Below, piece by piece: positions 15,676-23,556 of a DNA stretch of 32,596 nucleotides. The stretch lies in assembly GCF_046224405.1 (NCBI RefSeq), contig NZ_JBJXRK010000027.1, forward strand, positions 1-32,596. The letters are read 5' to 3'. Source of the DNA: Gudongella sp046224405 (GTDB taxonomy: Bacteria > Bacillota > Clostridia > Tissierellales > Tissierellaceae). The notes beneath the pieces were generated by a model. The model saw only the letters and a program-made list of their open reading frames with translations. It searched no databases and was not told where the DNA came from. The position numbers and the translations under genes are program-made. Position 1 is the first letter of the stretch, and each line of letters starts with the position of its first letter.

Positions 15676-16806
15676 CTATTTACCAAACACCACTCTGTGA
15701 AGAGGGTGTCTTTTTACTTTAATGGCCTTTTCAGGGCACAGTTCATGACAGCAAAAGCATCTAATGCAATCTGTTGTATCAATAACAGCCTTGTGGTTTT
15801 TCATTGAGATAACCTTCGGGGGGCAGTTTGCTGCACAGATTCCACACCCTACGCAAATCCTTGCCTGGACCTGGGGGTATGGCCTGATATTTTCCAGAAG
15901 AAAATCCTTTACAAACTCCGGAATCCTTCCAGAAACAAAATTCACATGTGTGGAACCTGGGAGTCTGAATGGCTCAACCTTCAAACCGTCAATGTTGGTT
16001 CCAAATAGTTCAATCCTGTCTGGCACCAACAGGCCACGTTCGATAGCATGGCGATTTACAGGAGAATCCAGAAGTCCTGTAATCCCCGTAGCCACGTAAT
16101 CCAGCTCAAAGAGATTTTCTCCAGCAAGGAGAAGGCCCAGCTCCCTGATATCTCCACTTGATGGACCGTCGCCCTCCATAGCCTGGATTCCATCTATAAC
16201 AGAAAACAGGGGATCAACAAAGTCGCACACATCAATAAGCATATTTGCAAAGTTGTCCACATCGTTCATCTTAAGATGGTAATCGGCCTTGGTAACTCCC
16301 GGGATCATGCCGAAAAGGTTCTTAACAGCACCTGTATAGGTCATCATTGTGTGAGTTTTAAGCTTTGCGCAGGAGACCACATAATCGACTTCAGTGAAGG
16401 CCTTAACCAGCTTTAGGTTATTTATTACCCTTGCATTAGGTGGCTTGACCTGTATGATTGAGGTATCGTAATTCAAGGTGCAGCCTGTCCGTTTTGCCAC
16501 ATCCGCTATGCCGGATGCTTCATATACTGATTTGAGAATAATCGGATTGAAGGGTCCGCCAGGACTATCTCCAATGATGACATGGTGTCCCTGTGCTTTT
16601 AGAAACCTCACAACACCCTCCACAACATAGGGGTGAGTGGTGACTCCATCCTCAGGCCTGTTCTTCTTCAAAAGATTGGTTTTTACAAGAACGCTGCCTT
16701 TCTCAATGCTCTTAAGCACGTTGAGCTGTGACAGAAGCCCCTCCACATCACTCAGAACATTTTCATAAATATAATCCTTGCTTTCAACTATTCCAACCTG
16801 ACCCAT
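15676..16806 (-). CDS. DUF362 domain protein with C-terminal 2[4Fe-4S] ferredoxin
   Basis: The 376-residue product has an N-terminal DUF362 domain (about residues 35-245), with GDSPGGPFN and SCAKLKTHTMMTYTGAVKNLFG as recognisable blocks, and a C-terminal ferredoxin domain. The latter has two CxxCxxCxxxCP motifs (cysteines 318, 321, 324, 328 and 347, 350, 353, 357), so it should carry two [4Fe-4S] clusters. DUF362 proteins are common in anaerobes; their biochemical role is not established, though electron transfer is expected. No signal peptide is seen, so it should be cytoplasmic. GGGAGG lies eight bases upstream of the ATG. It heads a two-gene operon with the isochorismatase-like hydrolase. 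Confidence 0.88.
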   Translation of the reverse strand: MGQVGIVESKDYIYENVLSDVEGLLSQLNVLKSIEKGSVLVKTNLLKKNRPEDGVTTHPYVVEGVVRFLKAQGHHVIIGDSPGGPFNPIILKSVYEASGIADVAKRTGCTLNYDTSIIQVKPPNARVINNLKLVKAFTEVDYVVSCAKLKTHTMMTYTGAVKNLFGMIPGVTKADYHLKMNDVDNFANMLIDVCDFVDPLFSVIDGIQAMEGDGPSSGDIRELGLLLAGENLFELDYVATGITGLLDSPVNRHAIERGLLVPDRIELFGTNIDGLKVEPFRLPGSTHVNFVSGRIPEFVKDFLLENIRPYPQVQARICVGCGICAANCPPKVISMKNHKAVIDTTDCIRCFCCHELCPEKAIKVKRHPLHRVVFGK

Positions 16807-16831
16807 TTGAGATACCTCCCTGTAACTCTAT

Positions 16832-16862
16832 ATTATACAGGATATTTGGATTTATCCACCAA
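16832..16862 (-). promoter_or_regulatory. Candidate promoter of the DUF362 operon
   Basis: On the minus strand a perfect TATAAT (16832-16837) has TTGGTG 19 bases upstream (16857-16862). The -10 is strong and the spacing long. It lies 26 bases before the start codon. Confidence 0.5.
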
Positions 16863-16937
16863 AATTTTGAAAAATTCCTCTTTTCATTGGAAGTATGGGG
16901 TCAATATAGGGTAGAATAGAAGGAGGAGGGATGATTT

Positions 16938-17525
16938 ATGGAGGAAATGGTGACCCTGTGGACCAGGCAGGATGAAAGAAGCCTTAGGGATTTGGAAAAG
17001 CTTGGAGTCTTCAGGAACAGGGAAAGATACATCAGGGACTACTATGAGGATGTTGCAGACCATTTCATATACCTGTACCGGTGGTTTTCAGATGCTGCAG
17101 CAAAGAGGGTCCCCAGGCCTGATGGAGTTGAGTTTCATATATGGTGCTCAATTAGCCATGAATCAATGCTAAGGCCAATCCCTGGGACTGTTGGATACAA
17201 GCTTCAGATTCCAAAATCCAAGGTCATATACCTGGATGGAGGTAAATGGGACTTTGTATTGAACCACATCTACATCCCAAGGGATTCAGCGGATCAGGCA
17301 GCATATCTTAAGGACATTGAGAAGAAGGGCTTTAAGGACCAGTTCAACTTCATAGAAGGAAAGTATTCAAGGCTTTATCCCCAGGAGCGAAAAAGGGTTA
17401 TGGACAGCTGGGAAAGGGTCTTTGAGATAGACAATTGGAATATCTTCACAACACAGGCAAATATTTGGGAGATCAGGCCTGAAGACATATTAGAAGTATA
17501 CAGATACGAGGATGATGGATTTTAA
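16938..17525 (+). CDS. DUF3841-like protein
   Basis: The 195-residue soluble product is rich in tryptophan, tyrosine and arginine. The pattern LWTRQDERSLRDLEKLGVFR at the N-terminus, RPDGVEFHIWC near residue 65, LDGGKWDFVLNHIYIP near 95 and SWERVFEIDNW near 155 resembles what I recall of DUF3841, a family of unknown function. The ATG is preceded by GGAGGAGGG with wider than usual spacing. A weak promoter (TTGGAA at 16887, TAGAAT at 16912) may lie upstream. It ends 18 bases before the VanY gene and probably leads that operon. Confidence 0.6.
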   Translation: MEEMVTLWTRQDERSLRDLEKLGVFRNRERYIRDYYEDVADHFIYLYRWFSDAAAKRVPRPDGVEFHIWCSISHESMLRPIPGTVGYKLQIPKSKVIYLDGGKWDFVLNHIYIPRDSADQAAYLKDIEKKGFKDQFNFIEGKYSRLYPQERKRVMDSWERVFEIDNWNIFTTQANIWEIRPEDILEVYRYEDDGF

Positions 17526-17543
17526 CATAAAGGAGGTGGCCCT

Positions 17544-18485
17544 ATGCACTTGAGATTGAAGATGCTTCTGGGAGTTCTTATTCTAATAATTGCGGCGGTG
17601 ATAATGGTGCCCAGAATGCTGTCGGATAATGTTGAATCTCCGGAGGAGCCGGTGGGCCAGGAGCCTGCTGAAGAGACTGGAGGAGAGGAGTTCCAGGATA
17701 CATATCTCTTTACCACGGATTATCTTAACATGAGAACTGGACCGGGAACTGAGCATGAGAAAATAAGGACTATCCCAGTGGGCGAGAAGGTCCGTGCAAT
17801 AGGCTATGAGGATGGATGGTACCAGATCGAATACAAGGGGCAGATAGGCTACAGCATAGGGGAATACCTTTCAGAGCTGCTGGAAGAGGGTGAGGATAAT
17901 CCGGACAGTCCTGAAATAGAGGAACCAGAGGAAACACAGGAGGAGGATGAGACCGGGGAGATGATGAAGATAATTGACGGAATACTTCTGGTCAACAAGA
18001 CCTACGGTCTCCCCTCAGATTATTACCCTGATGTTGATCCCCAGGCGAAAATGAAGGTTGAAGAGATGATAAAAGCCGCAAGGGATGAGATAAACAAGGA
18101 GATAATTGCTTTTTCTGGATTCAGAAGCTACAACTACCAGAAAAAGCTCTACAACAGCAGCGTGGAAACAGACGGTGAGGAATATGCACAGAGATATAGC
18201 GCAAAGCCAGGCCATTCTGAGCACCAGACAGGGCTGGCTTTTGACTTGGGCGGGCAGATGAAATACTGGCTTGAGCCTGAGTTTGCAGATACTGAGGAAG
18301 GTATTTGGCTTGCAGATAATGCTCACCGTTTCGGGTTTATCCTCAGATACCCCAAGGATAAGGAGCATATAACAGGCTATGCCTATGAGCCATGGCATTT
18401 CAGGTATGTGGGAGAGGACCATGCAGGTAGGATATATGAGGGGAATCTAACCCTTGAGGAGTATCTTCTCGGGGAGAATCAATAA
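17544..18485 (+). CDS. SH3b-VanY D-alanyl-D-alanine carboxypeptidase
   Basis: The 313-residue product has an N-terminal membrane anchor or signal (about 5-24), an acidic proline/glutamate linker, a bacterial SH3 domain (about 53-111, with YLNMRTGPG), a second acidic linker (112-140) and a peptidase M15B/VanY domain (about 145-308). Zinc ligands are in place: H227 and D234 in SEHQTGLAFD, and H285 in EPWHFRYVG; the SGFRSY block (191-196) is also typical. It would trim the terminal D-Ala from peptidoglycan stems outside the membrane. No van resistance genes surround it, so housekeeping wall maturation is more likely than glycopeptide resistance. AAAGGAGGTGG precedes the ATG. Confidence 0.9.
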   Translation: MHLRLKMLLGVLILIIAAVIMVPRMLSDNVESPEEPVGQEPAEETGGEEFQDTYLFTTDYLNMRTGPGTEHEKIRTIPVGEKVRAIGYEDGWYQIEYKGQIGYSIGEYLSELLEEGEDNPDSPEIEEPEETQEEDETGEMMKIIDGILLVNKTYGLPSDYYPDVDPQAKMKVEEMIKAARDEINKEIIAFSGFRSYNYQKKLYNSSVETDGEEYAQRYSAKPGHSEHQTGLAFDLGGQMKYWLEPEFADTEEGIWLADNAHRFGFILRYPKDKEHITGYAYEPWHFRYVGEDHAGRIYEGNLTLEEYLLGENQ

Positions 18486-18504
18486 ATAGTGGGAAGGTGT
18501 CCAT

Positions 18505-20838
18505 ATGACACGACAGGTTAAGCTTTCCGTCAGGAATCTAGTTGAATACGTCCTTCGCTCCGGTGACATCGACAACCGGTTTCAATCCATGTCACGGGCT
18601 GTTGAGGGAACCCTTGCCCATCAGAAGGTCCAGAAAACCTATGGAAAGAAGGACCTTAAGGAGGTCACCCTAAAGCACCAGGTAGAGCTTGGAGATACTA
18701 GCTTTATGGTTGAAGGAAGGGCGGACGGCATACTCCTTGGGGAGGATGGTGTGATTGTGGATGAGATCAAGAGCACCACCAGGGACCTCAATGAGGTGGG
18801 GGAAGGACTGAACCTGAGGCACTGGGCCCAGGCCATCTGCTATGGATACTTCTATGCCCTGCAAAAGGAGCTTTCAGAGATACAGGTCCAGCTTACATAT
18901 TTTCACCTGGAAACGGAGGATACCAGAAGGATCAGAAGAACCCTCTCTTTCAGTGAATCGGAAAGCTTTTTTATGGACCTCCTGCAAAGATACATAGGCT
19001 GGGCAAGCCTCACATTCTCGTGGAGGGAGGACAGGAACACATCCATATTGGACCTGGACTTTCCCTTTCCAAAATACAGAAGGGGACAAAGGGAGCTTGC
19101 GGTTGCAGCATACAAGACCATAAAGGAAAGGAAGGCTCTCTTTGCACAGGCACCAACCGGGATCGGGAAGACCATGTCTGTTCTCTACCCTGCCATCCGG
19201 GTAATGGGTGAGAACTCAGTGGAAAAAATCTTTTACCTGACGGCAAAGACCATCACAAGGGAGATACCCCTCTATTCAATGGAGCTTCTAAGTGACAGGG
19301 GACTTAGGGCAAAGACCCTTGTCATAACCGCAAAAGACAAGGTGTGCCTAAATGATCAGGTAAAGTGCAACCCCAAGGACTGTCCCTATGCCAAGGGGCA
19401 CTTTGACAGGGTAAACGATGCAATCATGGACATCTTCAAGAATGAGGATTTTCTAAAGAGGGAGACGGTCCTGGAGTATTCAAGGAAGCACAATGTCTGC
19501 CCCTTTGAATTCCAATTGGATATCAGCCTTTTTTCAGATGTCATAATATGTGACTACAACTATGTGTTTGACCCCCAGGTATACCTTAAGAGGTTCTTTG
19601 ACATGGAGAAGGGGGAGTATGTGTTTCTCATTGATGAAGCCCACAATCTGGTGGACAGGTCTAGGGAGATGTTTTCAGCAACCCTTGAAAAGTCGGTGCT
19701 CCTGAATGCAAGAAGGATAACGAAGGACCTTGATCCAAAACTGTACAAGTCCCTATATGGAATAATAAAGATAATAAATGAGAACAGGAACAATAATCTT
19801 AAGGAGGAAGACTACTACCAGAAGGAGGAGATAACAGACCTATACTTTCCCATAAAGAGGGTACTTGCCAACATGGAAGGCTTCCTCTTGGAAAAGAGGG
19901 ATGCACAGGGTTATGATGATATCCTTGATTTGTATTTTCAGCTGACAAGCTTCATAAGGATATCGGATATGTATGATGACAGCTTTGTCACAACCTTGGA
20001 GGAAGTGTCTGGGGATGTGAAGCTGAGGCTGTTCTGTGTGGATGCCTCCGGTCACATAAAAAGAGCCCTTAAAAGGGGACTCTCTGCGGTATTCTTCTCA
20101 GCTACCCTGACTCCTATGGATTATTTCATGAACCTTCTTGGTGGAGGTGAGGAGGATTACAACATCAGGCTGAAATCCCCCTTCCCCAGGAAAAACCTTG
20201 GGCTTGCCATAAGGGGTAACATCTCCACAAAATACAGGGATAGGGAAGGGACCTACCAGGAAATTATGGAGATGATCAGGGATTTTGTAAGATCACGTGA
20301 GGGAAACTACATGGTGTTCTTTCCTTCATACACATATATGAACAGGATATACGAGGAATTTGTGGATAGTTTCCCTCAAATCAACACAGTTATCCAGAGG
20401 GGAGCCATGAACGAAAGGGAAAGGGAGGAGTTTCTGGAGTCCTTCCAGGATGGTGAGAACCTTGTTGGCTTTGCTGTCCTTGGAGGAGTTTTTTCCGAGG
20501 GGATAGACCTTTCCGGGGACAGACTGATCGGAGCGGTCATAGTCGGTGTGGGAATGCCCCAGATCGGCTTTGAAAGGAACATAATCAGGGATTACTTTGA
20601 CCATACCCTTGGTGAGGGTTTCCATTACTCCTACACCTACCCGGGGATGAACAAGGTGCTTCAGGCGGTTGGAAGGGTAATACGGACGGAAGAGGACAGG
20701 GGAGCGGTACTCCTGATAGATGACAGGTACCTTCAGAACACCTACAAGAGACTGATGCCCCCTGAATGGAAGGGCTACAGGAAGGTATGGGACATAAGTG
20801 GTCAGAGAGAATTTCTGGAAAGCTTCTGGGAGGGATAG
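18505..20838 (+). CDS. PD-(D/E)XK nuclease fused to XPD/DinG-family helicase
   Basis: The 777-residue protein joins an N-terminal Cas4-like nuclease to a superfamily 2 XPD/DinG helicase. Nuclease residues are D74 (VEGRADG), E87 and K89 (DEIKS) and Q109 (RHWAQAICYGY). Helicase motifs are Walker A APTGIGKT (216-223), a set of cysteines (281, 288, 293, 332) in the place of the XPD iron-sulfur domain, DEAH (377-380), VFFSATLTP, GVFSEGIDLSGD and QAVGRVIRTEEDRG. It probably unwinds DNA 5' to 3' and may cut it, in repair or recombination. The architecture is known in Firmicutes but not well characterised. It starts 19 bases after the VanY gene and ends two bases before the next. Confidence 0.9.
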   Translation: MTRQVKLSVRNLVEYVLRSGDIDNRFQSMSRAVEGTLAHQKVQKTYGKKDLKEVTLKHQVELGDTSFMVEGRADGILLGEDGVIVDEIKSTTRDLNEVGEGLNLRHWAQAICYGYFYALQKELSEIQVQLTYFHLETEDTRRIRRTLSFSESESFFMDLLQRYIGWASLTFSWREDRNTSILDLDFPFPKYRRGQRELAVAAYKTIKERKALFAQAPTGIGKTMSVLYPAIRVMGENSVEKIFYLTAKTITREIPLYSMELLSDRGLRAKTLVITAKDKVCLNDQVKCNPKDCPYAKGHFDRVNDAIMDIFKNEDFLKRETVLEYSRKHNVCPFEFQLDISLFSDVIICDYNYVFDPQVYLKRFFDMEKGEYVFLIDEAHNLVDRSREMFSATLEKSVLLNARRITKDLDPKLYKSLYGIIKIINENRNNNLKEEDYYQKEEITDLYFPIKRVLANMEGFLLEKRDAQGYDDILDLYFQLTSFIRISDMYDDSFVTTLEEVSGDVKLRLFCVDASGHIKRALKRGLSAVFFSATLTPMDYFMNLLGGGEEDYNIRLKSPFPRKNLGLAIRGNISTKYRDREGTYQEIMEMIRDFVRSREGNYMVFFPSYTYMNRIYEEFVDSFPQINTVIQRGAMNEREREEFLESFQDGENLVGFAVLGGVFSEGIDLSGDRLIGAVIVGVGMPQIGFERNIIRDYFDHTLGEGFHYSYTYPGMNKVLQAVGRVIRTEEDRGAVLLIDDRYLQNTYKRLMPPEWKGYRKVWDISGQREFLESFWEG

Positions 20839-20840
20839 AT

Positions 20841-21551
20841 ATGAAAAGGTGGAAAATAATCTTAATGGGAATATTGGCAGTGCTTCTCCTGGGGATTCCA
20901 GCCTGGGGAAATGCCTCCGAGCCTCCCTCAATACTGCTTATAGTGCCGGGAGCTCCACAAGAGCTAGTGGTTAGCGTGGGAGACGGAGAAGAGTACATAG
21001 AGGCTTCAAGAAGGGACAAGGCTTTTGAAAGCTATTTTCTCTTTTACCAAAGGGAGACGGATCCTGTGGATGATTTGTACCTTAGGGCATCCGGCGGTGG
21101 CTATGATTTGAGGGTTCCCGTGGGGGAACTGACCAAGGCCTACCATAATGTATATACACTGGACCTTGACGACGGCACCCTTATAGAGGGCAAGGACCCA
21201 GTAAGGGCAGCTGTGTATGTTATAATTAGGGTTGCACTGACCCTTATGATAGAAGGCCTTGTATTTTTCCTAATGGGCTTTAGGAGCAAGAGGTCATGGA
21301 CCATATTCCTTGTTGTGAACCTTATTACACAGGGTGCCTTGAATCTTTGGATAAATACGGTGACCTACAACGACTATTCCCTTTTCTTTAGTCTCGTCTT
21401 CTATGAATTTGTAATAATAGTGGTTGAGATGGTTGCATTCCTGAATCTCCTGAAGGAGCATAAAAAGTGGAGAAGAGTACTATTTGTCCTGCTTGCAAAT
21501 ATTCTAAGCCTACTTGCAGGTGGGTATATACTCACGGTCCTACCCTACTAG
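20841..21551 (+). CDS. Hypothetical membrane protein with signal peptide and four C-terminal helices
   Basis: The 236-residue product starts with a signal-like segment (about 5-23, possible cleavage near WGNAS), then about 90 extracytoplasmic residues and four membrane helices (about 123-146, 153-173, 180-206 and 211-234). No family is recognised. The ATG at 20841 is chosen because GGGAGGG lies six bases upstream and the protein then opens with a signal sequence; a longer frame from 20766 overlaps the helicase gene and is unlikely. It lies two bases after the helicase stop, so it is translated from the same message. Confidence 0.75.
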   Translation: MKRWKIILMGILAVLLLGIPAWGNASEPPSILLIVPGAPQELVVSVGDGEEYIEASRRDKAFESYFLFYQRETDPVDDLYLRASGGGYDLRVPVGELTKAYHNVYTLDLDDGTLIEGKDPVRAAVYVIIRVALTLMIEGLVFFLMGFRSKRSWTIFLVVNLITQGALNLWINTVTYNDYSLFFSLVFYEFVIIVVEMVAFLNLLKEHKKWRRVLFVLLANILSLLAGGYILTVLPY

Positions 21552-21560
21552 AAATGGATG

Positions 21561-21589
21561 TTGACAAGGATAAAAACATATGGTAATTT
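21561..21589 (+). promoter_or_regulatory. Sigma-A promoter of htpG
   Basis: Consensus TTGACA (21561-21566), a 17-base spacer and TAATTT (21584-21589) preceded by TGG (extended -10). The expected start point falls at the edge of the CIRCE element. Confidence 0.85.
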
Positions 21590-21593
21590 TAAA

Positions 21594-21620
21594 TTAGCAC
21601 TCTATACACCTGAGTGCTAA
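21594..21620 (+). promoter_or_regulatory. CIRCE operator (HrcA site)
   Basis: A perfect TTAGCACTC-N9-GAGTGCTAA inverted repeat (21594-21602 and 21612-21620) directly downstream of the -10. This is the classical HrcA binding site of the groE and dnaK operons, so htpG here should be repressed by HrcA and induced by heat. Confidence 0.97.
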
Positions 21621-21649
21621 TTTCTATTATGACAAAGGAGAGGATAAGG

Positions 21650-23515
21650 TTGGAAAGAAAGGAATTTCAAGCGGAATCCAAACGATTGTTGGACTTGATG
21701 ATCAATTCCATTTACACCCACAAGGAGATCTTCCTAAGGGAGCTGATTTCAAACGCCTCTGATGCAATCGACAAGATATATTACAAGGCGCTTACAGATG
21801 ACTCAATAGAATTCAACAAGGACGACTACTACATCAGAATTTCCGCTGACAAGGAAAACAGAACCCTTACCATAAGGGACATGGGAATAGGAATGACTAA
21901 AGAGGAGCTTGAGGACAATCTGGGAACAATTGCAAAAAGCGGGTCCCTGAACTTCAAGAAGGCCGTCCAGATGAAGGATGGCTACGACATAATCGGTCAG
22001 TTTGGGGTTGGCTTCTATTCGGCATTTATGGTGGCGGACAGGGTTCAGGTCTCAAGCCGTGCCTTTGGTGAGGAAACCGCCTACAGATGGGTTTCCGAAG
22101 GTGCAGATGGCTACTTCATTGAGGAAACAGACAAGAAGGACCTGGGAACAGAAATAGTCCTTAACCTTAAGGAATCAACTGAGGATGAGGATTACGACCA
22201 GTACCTGGATGAGCATACACTAAAGAGAATAGTCAAGAGGTATTCAGATTTTATAAGATACCCAATAAAGATGATGGTTTCCCAGTACAGGAAAAAGGAA
22301 GACTCGGACGATTATGAAACAGTACTTGAGGAAAAGACCATAAATTCAATGGTACCCATATGGAGAAAGAACAAGAATGAGCTGACGGATCAGGATTACG
22401 AGAACTTCTATTCTGAAAAGCACTTTGGATTTGACAAGCCCCTAAAGTGGAGCCATATGAGAATAGACGGGATGCTAAGATACGATGCGATCATCTATAT
22501 TCCATCATCTGCACCCTTTGACTACTATACAAAGGAATACGAAAAGGGACTTGAGCTGTATTCAAGTGGAGTCCTTATTATGAACAAGTGTCCTGAGCTT
22601 CTGCCGGACTATTTCAGCTTTGTAAAGGGAATAGTGGATTCAGAGGACCTGTCACTGAACATTTCCAGGGAAATGCTCCAGCATGACAGACAGCTCAAGC
22701 TCATGGCAAAAAAGATTGAGGAAAAGATCAAGGATGAGCTTATGGACCTTCAGGAAAACCAGAGGGAGAGGTACGAAGACTTCTTCGACAACTTTGGAAA
22801 GCAGCTTAAGTACGGTCTCTACTCAGACTATGGAATAAACAAGGATAGGCTTAAGGACCTGCTGATGTTCTACTCCTCAAGTGAAAGAAAGCTGGTGACC
22901 CTTAAGGAATACCTGGAAAGGATGAAAGAGGACCAGAAGTACATCTACTATGCCACAGGAGAGTCTGTGGACAGGATTGACAGACTGCCTCAGACAGAGC
23001 TTGTCAAGGACAAGGGCTATGAAATCCTCTACTTTACAGATGAGGTGGATGAGTTTGCAATAAAGGTTCTTAATGAATACGGAGACAAGGAATTCAGGTC
23101 AGTATCAGGTGAAGACCTTGGAATTGAGGAAGATGAGGTCAAGGAAGAGGACAAGGAGGAAGGCAAGGAGATATTCCAGGAGATGAAGGCGGCCCTTGGT
23201 GACAAGGTCAAGGAGGTAAGGTTCTCCAAGAGGCTTAAGAATCATCCTGTTTGCTTTGCAACAGAGGGCGAGATCTCAATCGAGATGGAGAAGGTCCTTA
23301 ACACAATGCCAAATGCAGGGGATGTCCATGCAGAGAAGATCCTTGAGATAAACCCCAACCATGAGATATTTACAAAGCTTAAGTCTGCACATAAGGACGA
23401 CAAGGAAAAGTTTGAGCTCTACACTGAGCTTTTGTACGATCAGGCAAGACTAATCGAGGGCCTCCCAATTGAGGATCCCGTTGACTTTGCAAACAAGATA
23501 GCAAGGCTTATGTAG
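21650..23515 (+). CDS. htpG: Molecular chaperone HtpG (Hsp90)
   Basis: The 621-residue product is a full-length bacterial Hsp90. The N-terminal ATPase shows ELISNASDAIDK, DMGIGMTKEEL and GQFGVGFYSAFMVAD; the middle and C-terminal dimerisation domains follow. A highly acidic stretch lies near residues 490-510. It is an ATP-driven cytoplasmic chaperone. The TTG at 21650 is chosen because AAAGGAGAGG lies just upstream and the protein then opens MERKEFQAESKRLL as in relatives; a frame from 21614 would begin inside the CIRCE element. It is monocistronic, between its own promoter and a terminator. Confidence 0.97.
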   Translation: MERKEFQAESKRLLDLMINSIYTHKEIFLRELISNASDAIDKIYYKALTDDSIEFNKDDYYIRISADKENRTLTIRDMGIGMTKEELEDNLGTIAKSGSLNFKKAVQMKDGYDIIGQFGVGFYSAFMVADRVQVSSRAFGEETAYRWVSEGADGYFIEETDKKDLGTEIVLNLKESTEDEDYDQYLDEHTLKRIVKRYSDFIRYPIKMMVSQYRKKEDSDDYETVLEEKTINSMVPIWRKNKNELTDQDYENFYSEKHFGFDKPLKWSHMRIDGMLRYDAIIYIPSSAPFDYYTKEYEKGLELYSSGVLIMNKCPELLPDYFSFVKGIVDSEDLSLNISREMLQHDRQLKLMAKKIEEKIKDELMDLQENQRERYEDFFDNFGKQLKYGLYSDYGINKDRLKDLLMFYSSSERKLVTLKEYLERMKEDQKYIYYATGESVDRIDRLPQTELVKDKGYEILYFTDEVDEFAIKVLNEYGDKEFRSVSGEDLGIEEDEVKEEDKEEGKEIFQEMKAALGDKVKEVRFSKRLKNHPVCFATEGEISIEMEKVLNTMPNAGDVHAEKILEINPNHEIFTKLKSAHKDDKEKFELYTELLYDQARLIEGLPIEDPVDFANKIARLM

Positions 23516-23523
23516 CAATAAAC

Positions 23524-23552
23524 ATCCCCCATCCATATTTCGGATGGGGGAT
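23524..23552. terminator. Bidirectional terminator between htpG and the ATP-grasp gene
   Basis: An 11-bp stem (23524-23534 with 23542-23552) containing CCCCCATCC and GGATGGGGG around a 7-base loop. It lies between two convergent genes, with T-rich sequence on both sides. Confidence 0.8.
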
Positions 23553-23556
23553 TGAT

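Noticed and set aside
15475..15807. Plus-strand open frame of 110 codons across the isochorismatase/DUF362 junction
   Set aside because: It is antisense to two recognisable genes, including a catalytic region and ferredoxin cysteines.
17544..18485. VanY-type vancomycin resistance gene
   Set aside because: There are no vanHAX, vanRS or related genes nearby, and SH3b-VanY proteins are common wall-maturation enzymes in Clostridia.
20766..20840. Longer N-terminus for the membrane protein after the helicase
   Set aside because: It would overlap the helicase coding end and put charged residues before the signal peptide; the ATG at 20841 has a good ribosome binding site.
20326..20931. Long minus-strand open frame of about 200 codons opposite the end of the helicase gene
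   Set aside because: It lies antisense to clear helicase motifs, has no family resemblance and no ribosome binding site; it is a shadow of the real gene.
21614..21649. Upstream start for htpG
   Set aside because: It begins inside the CIRCE operator and near the transcript start; the TTG at 21650 has the ribosome binding site and the expected N-terminus.
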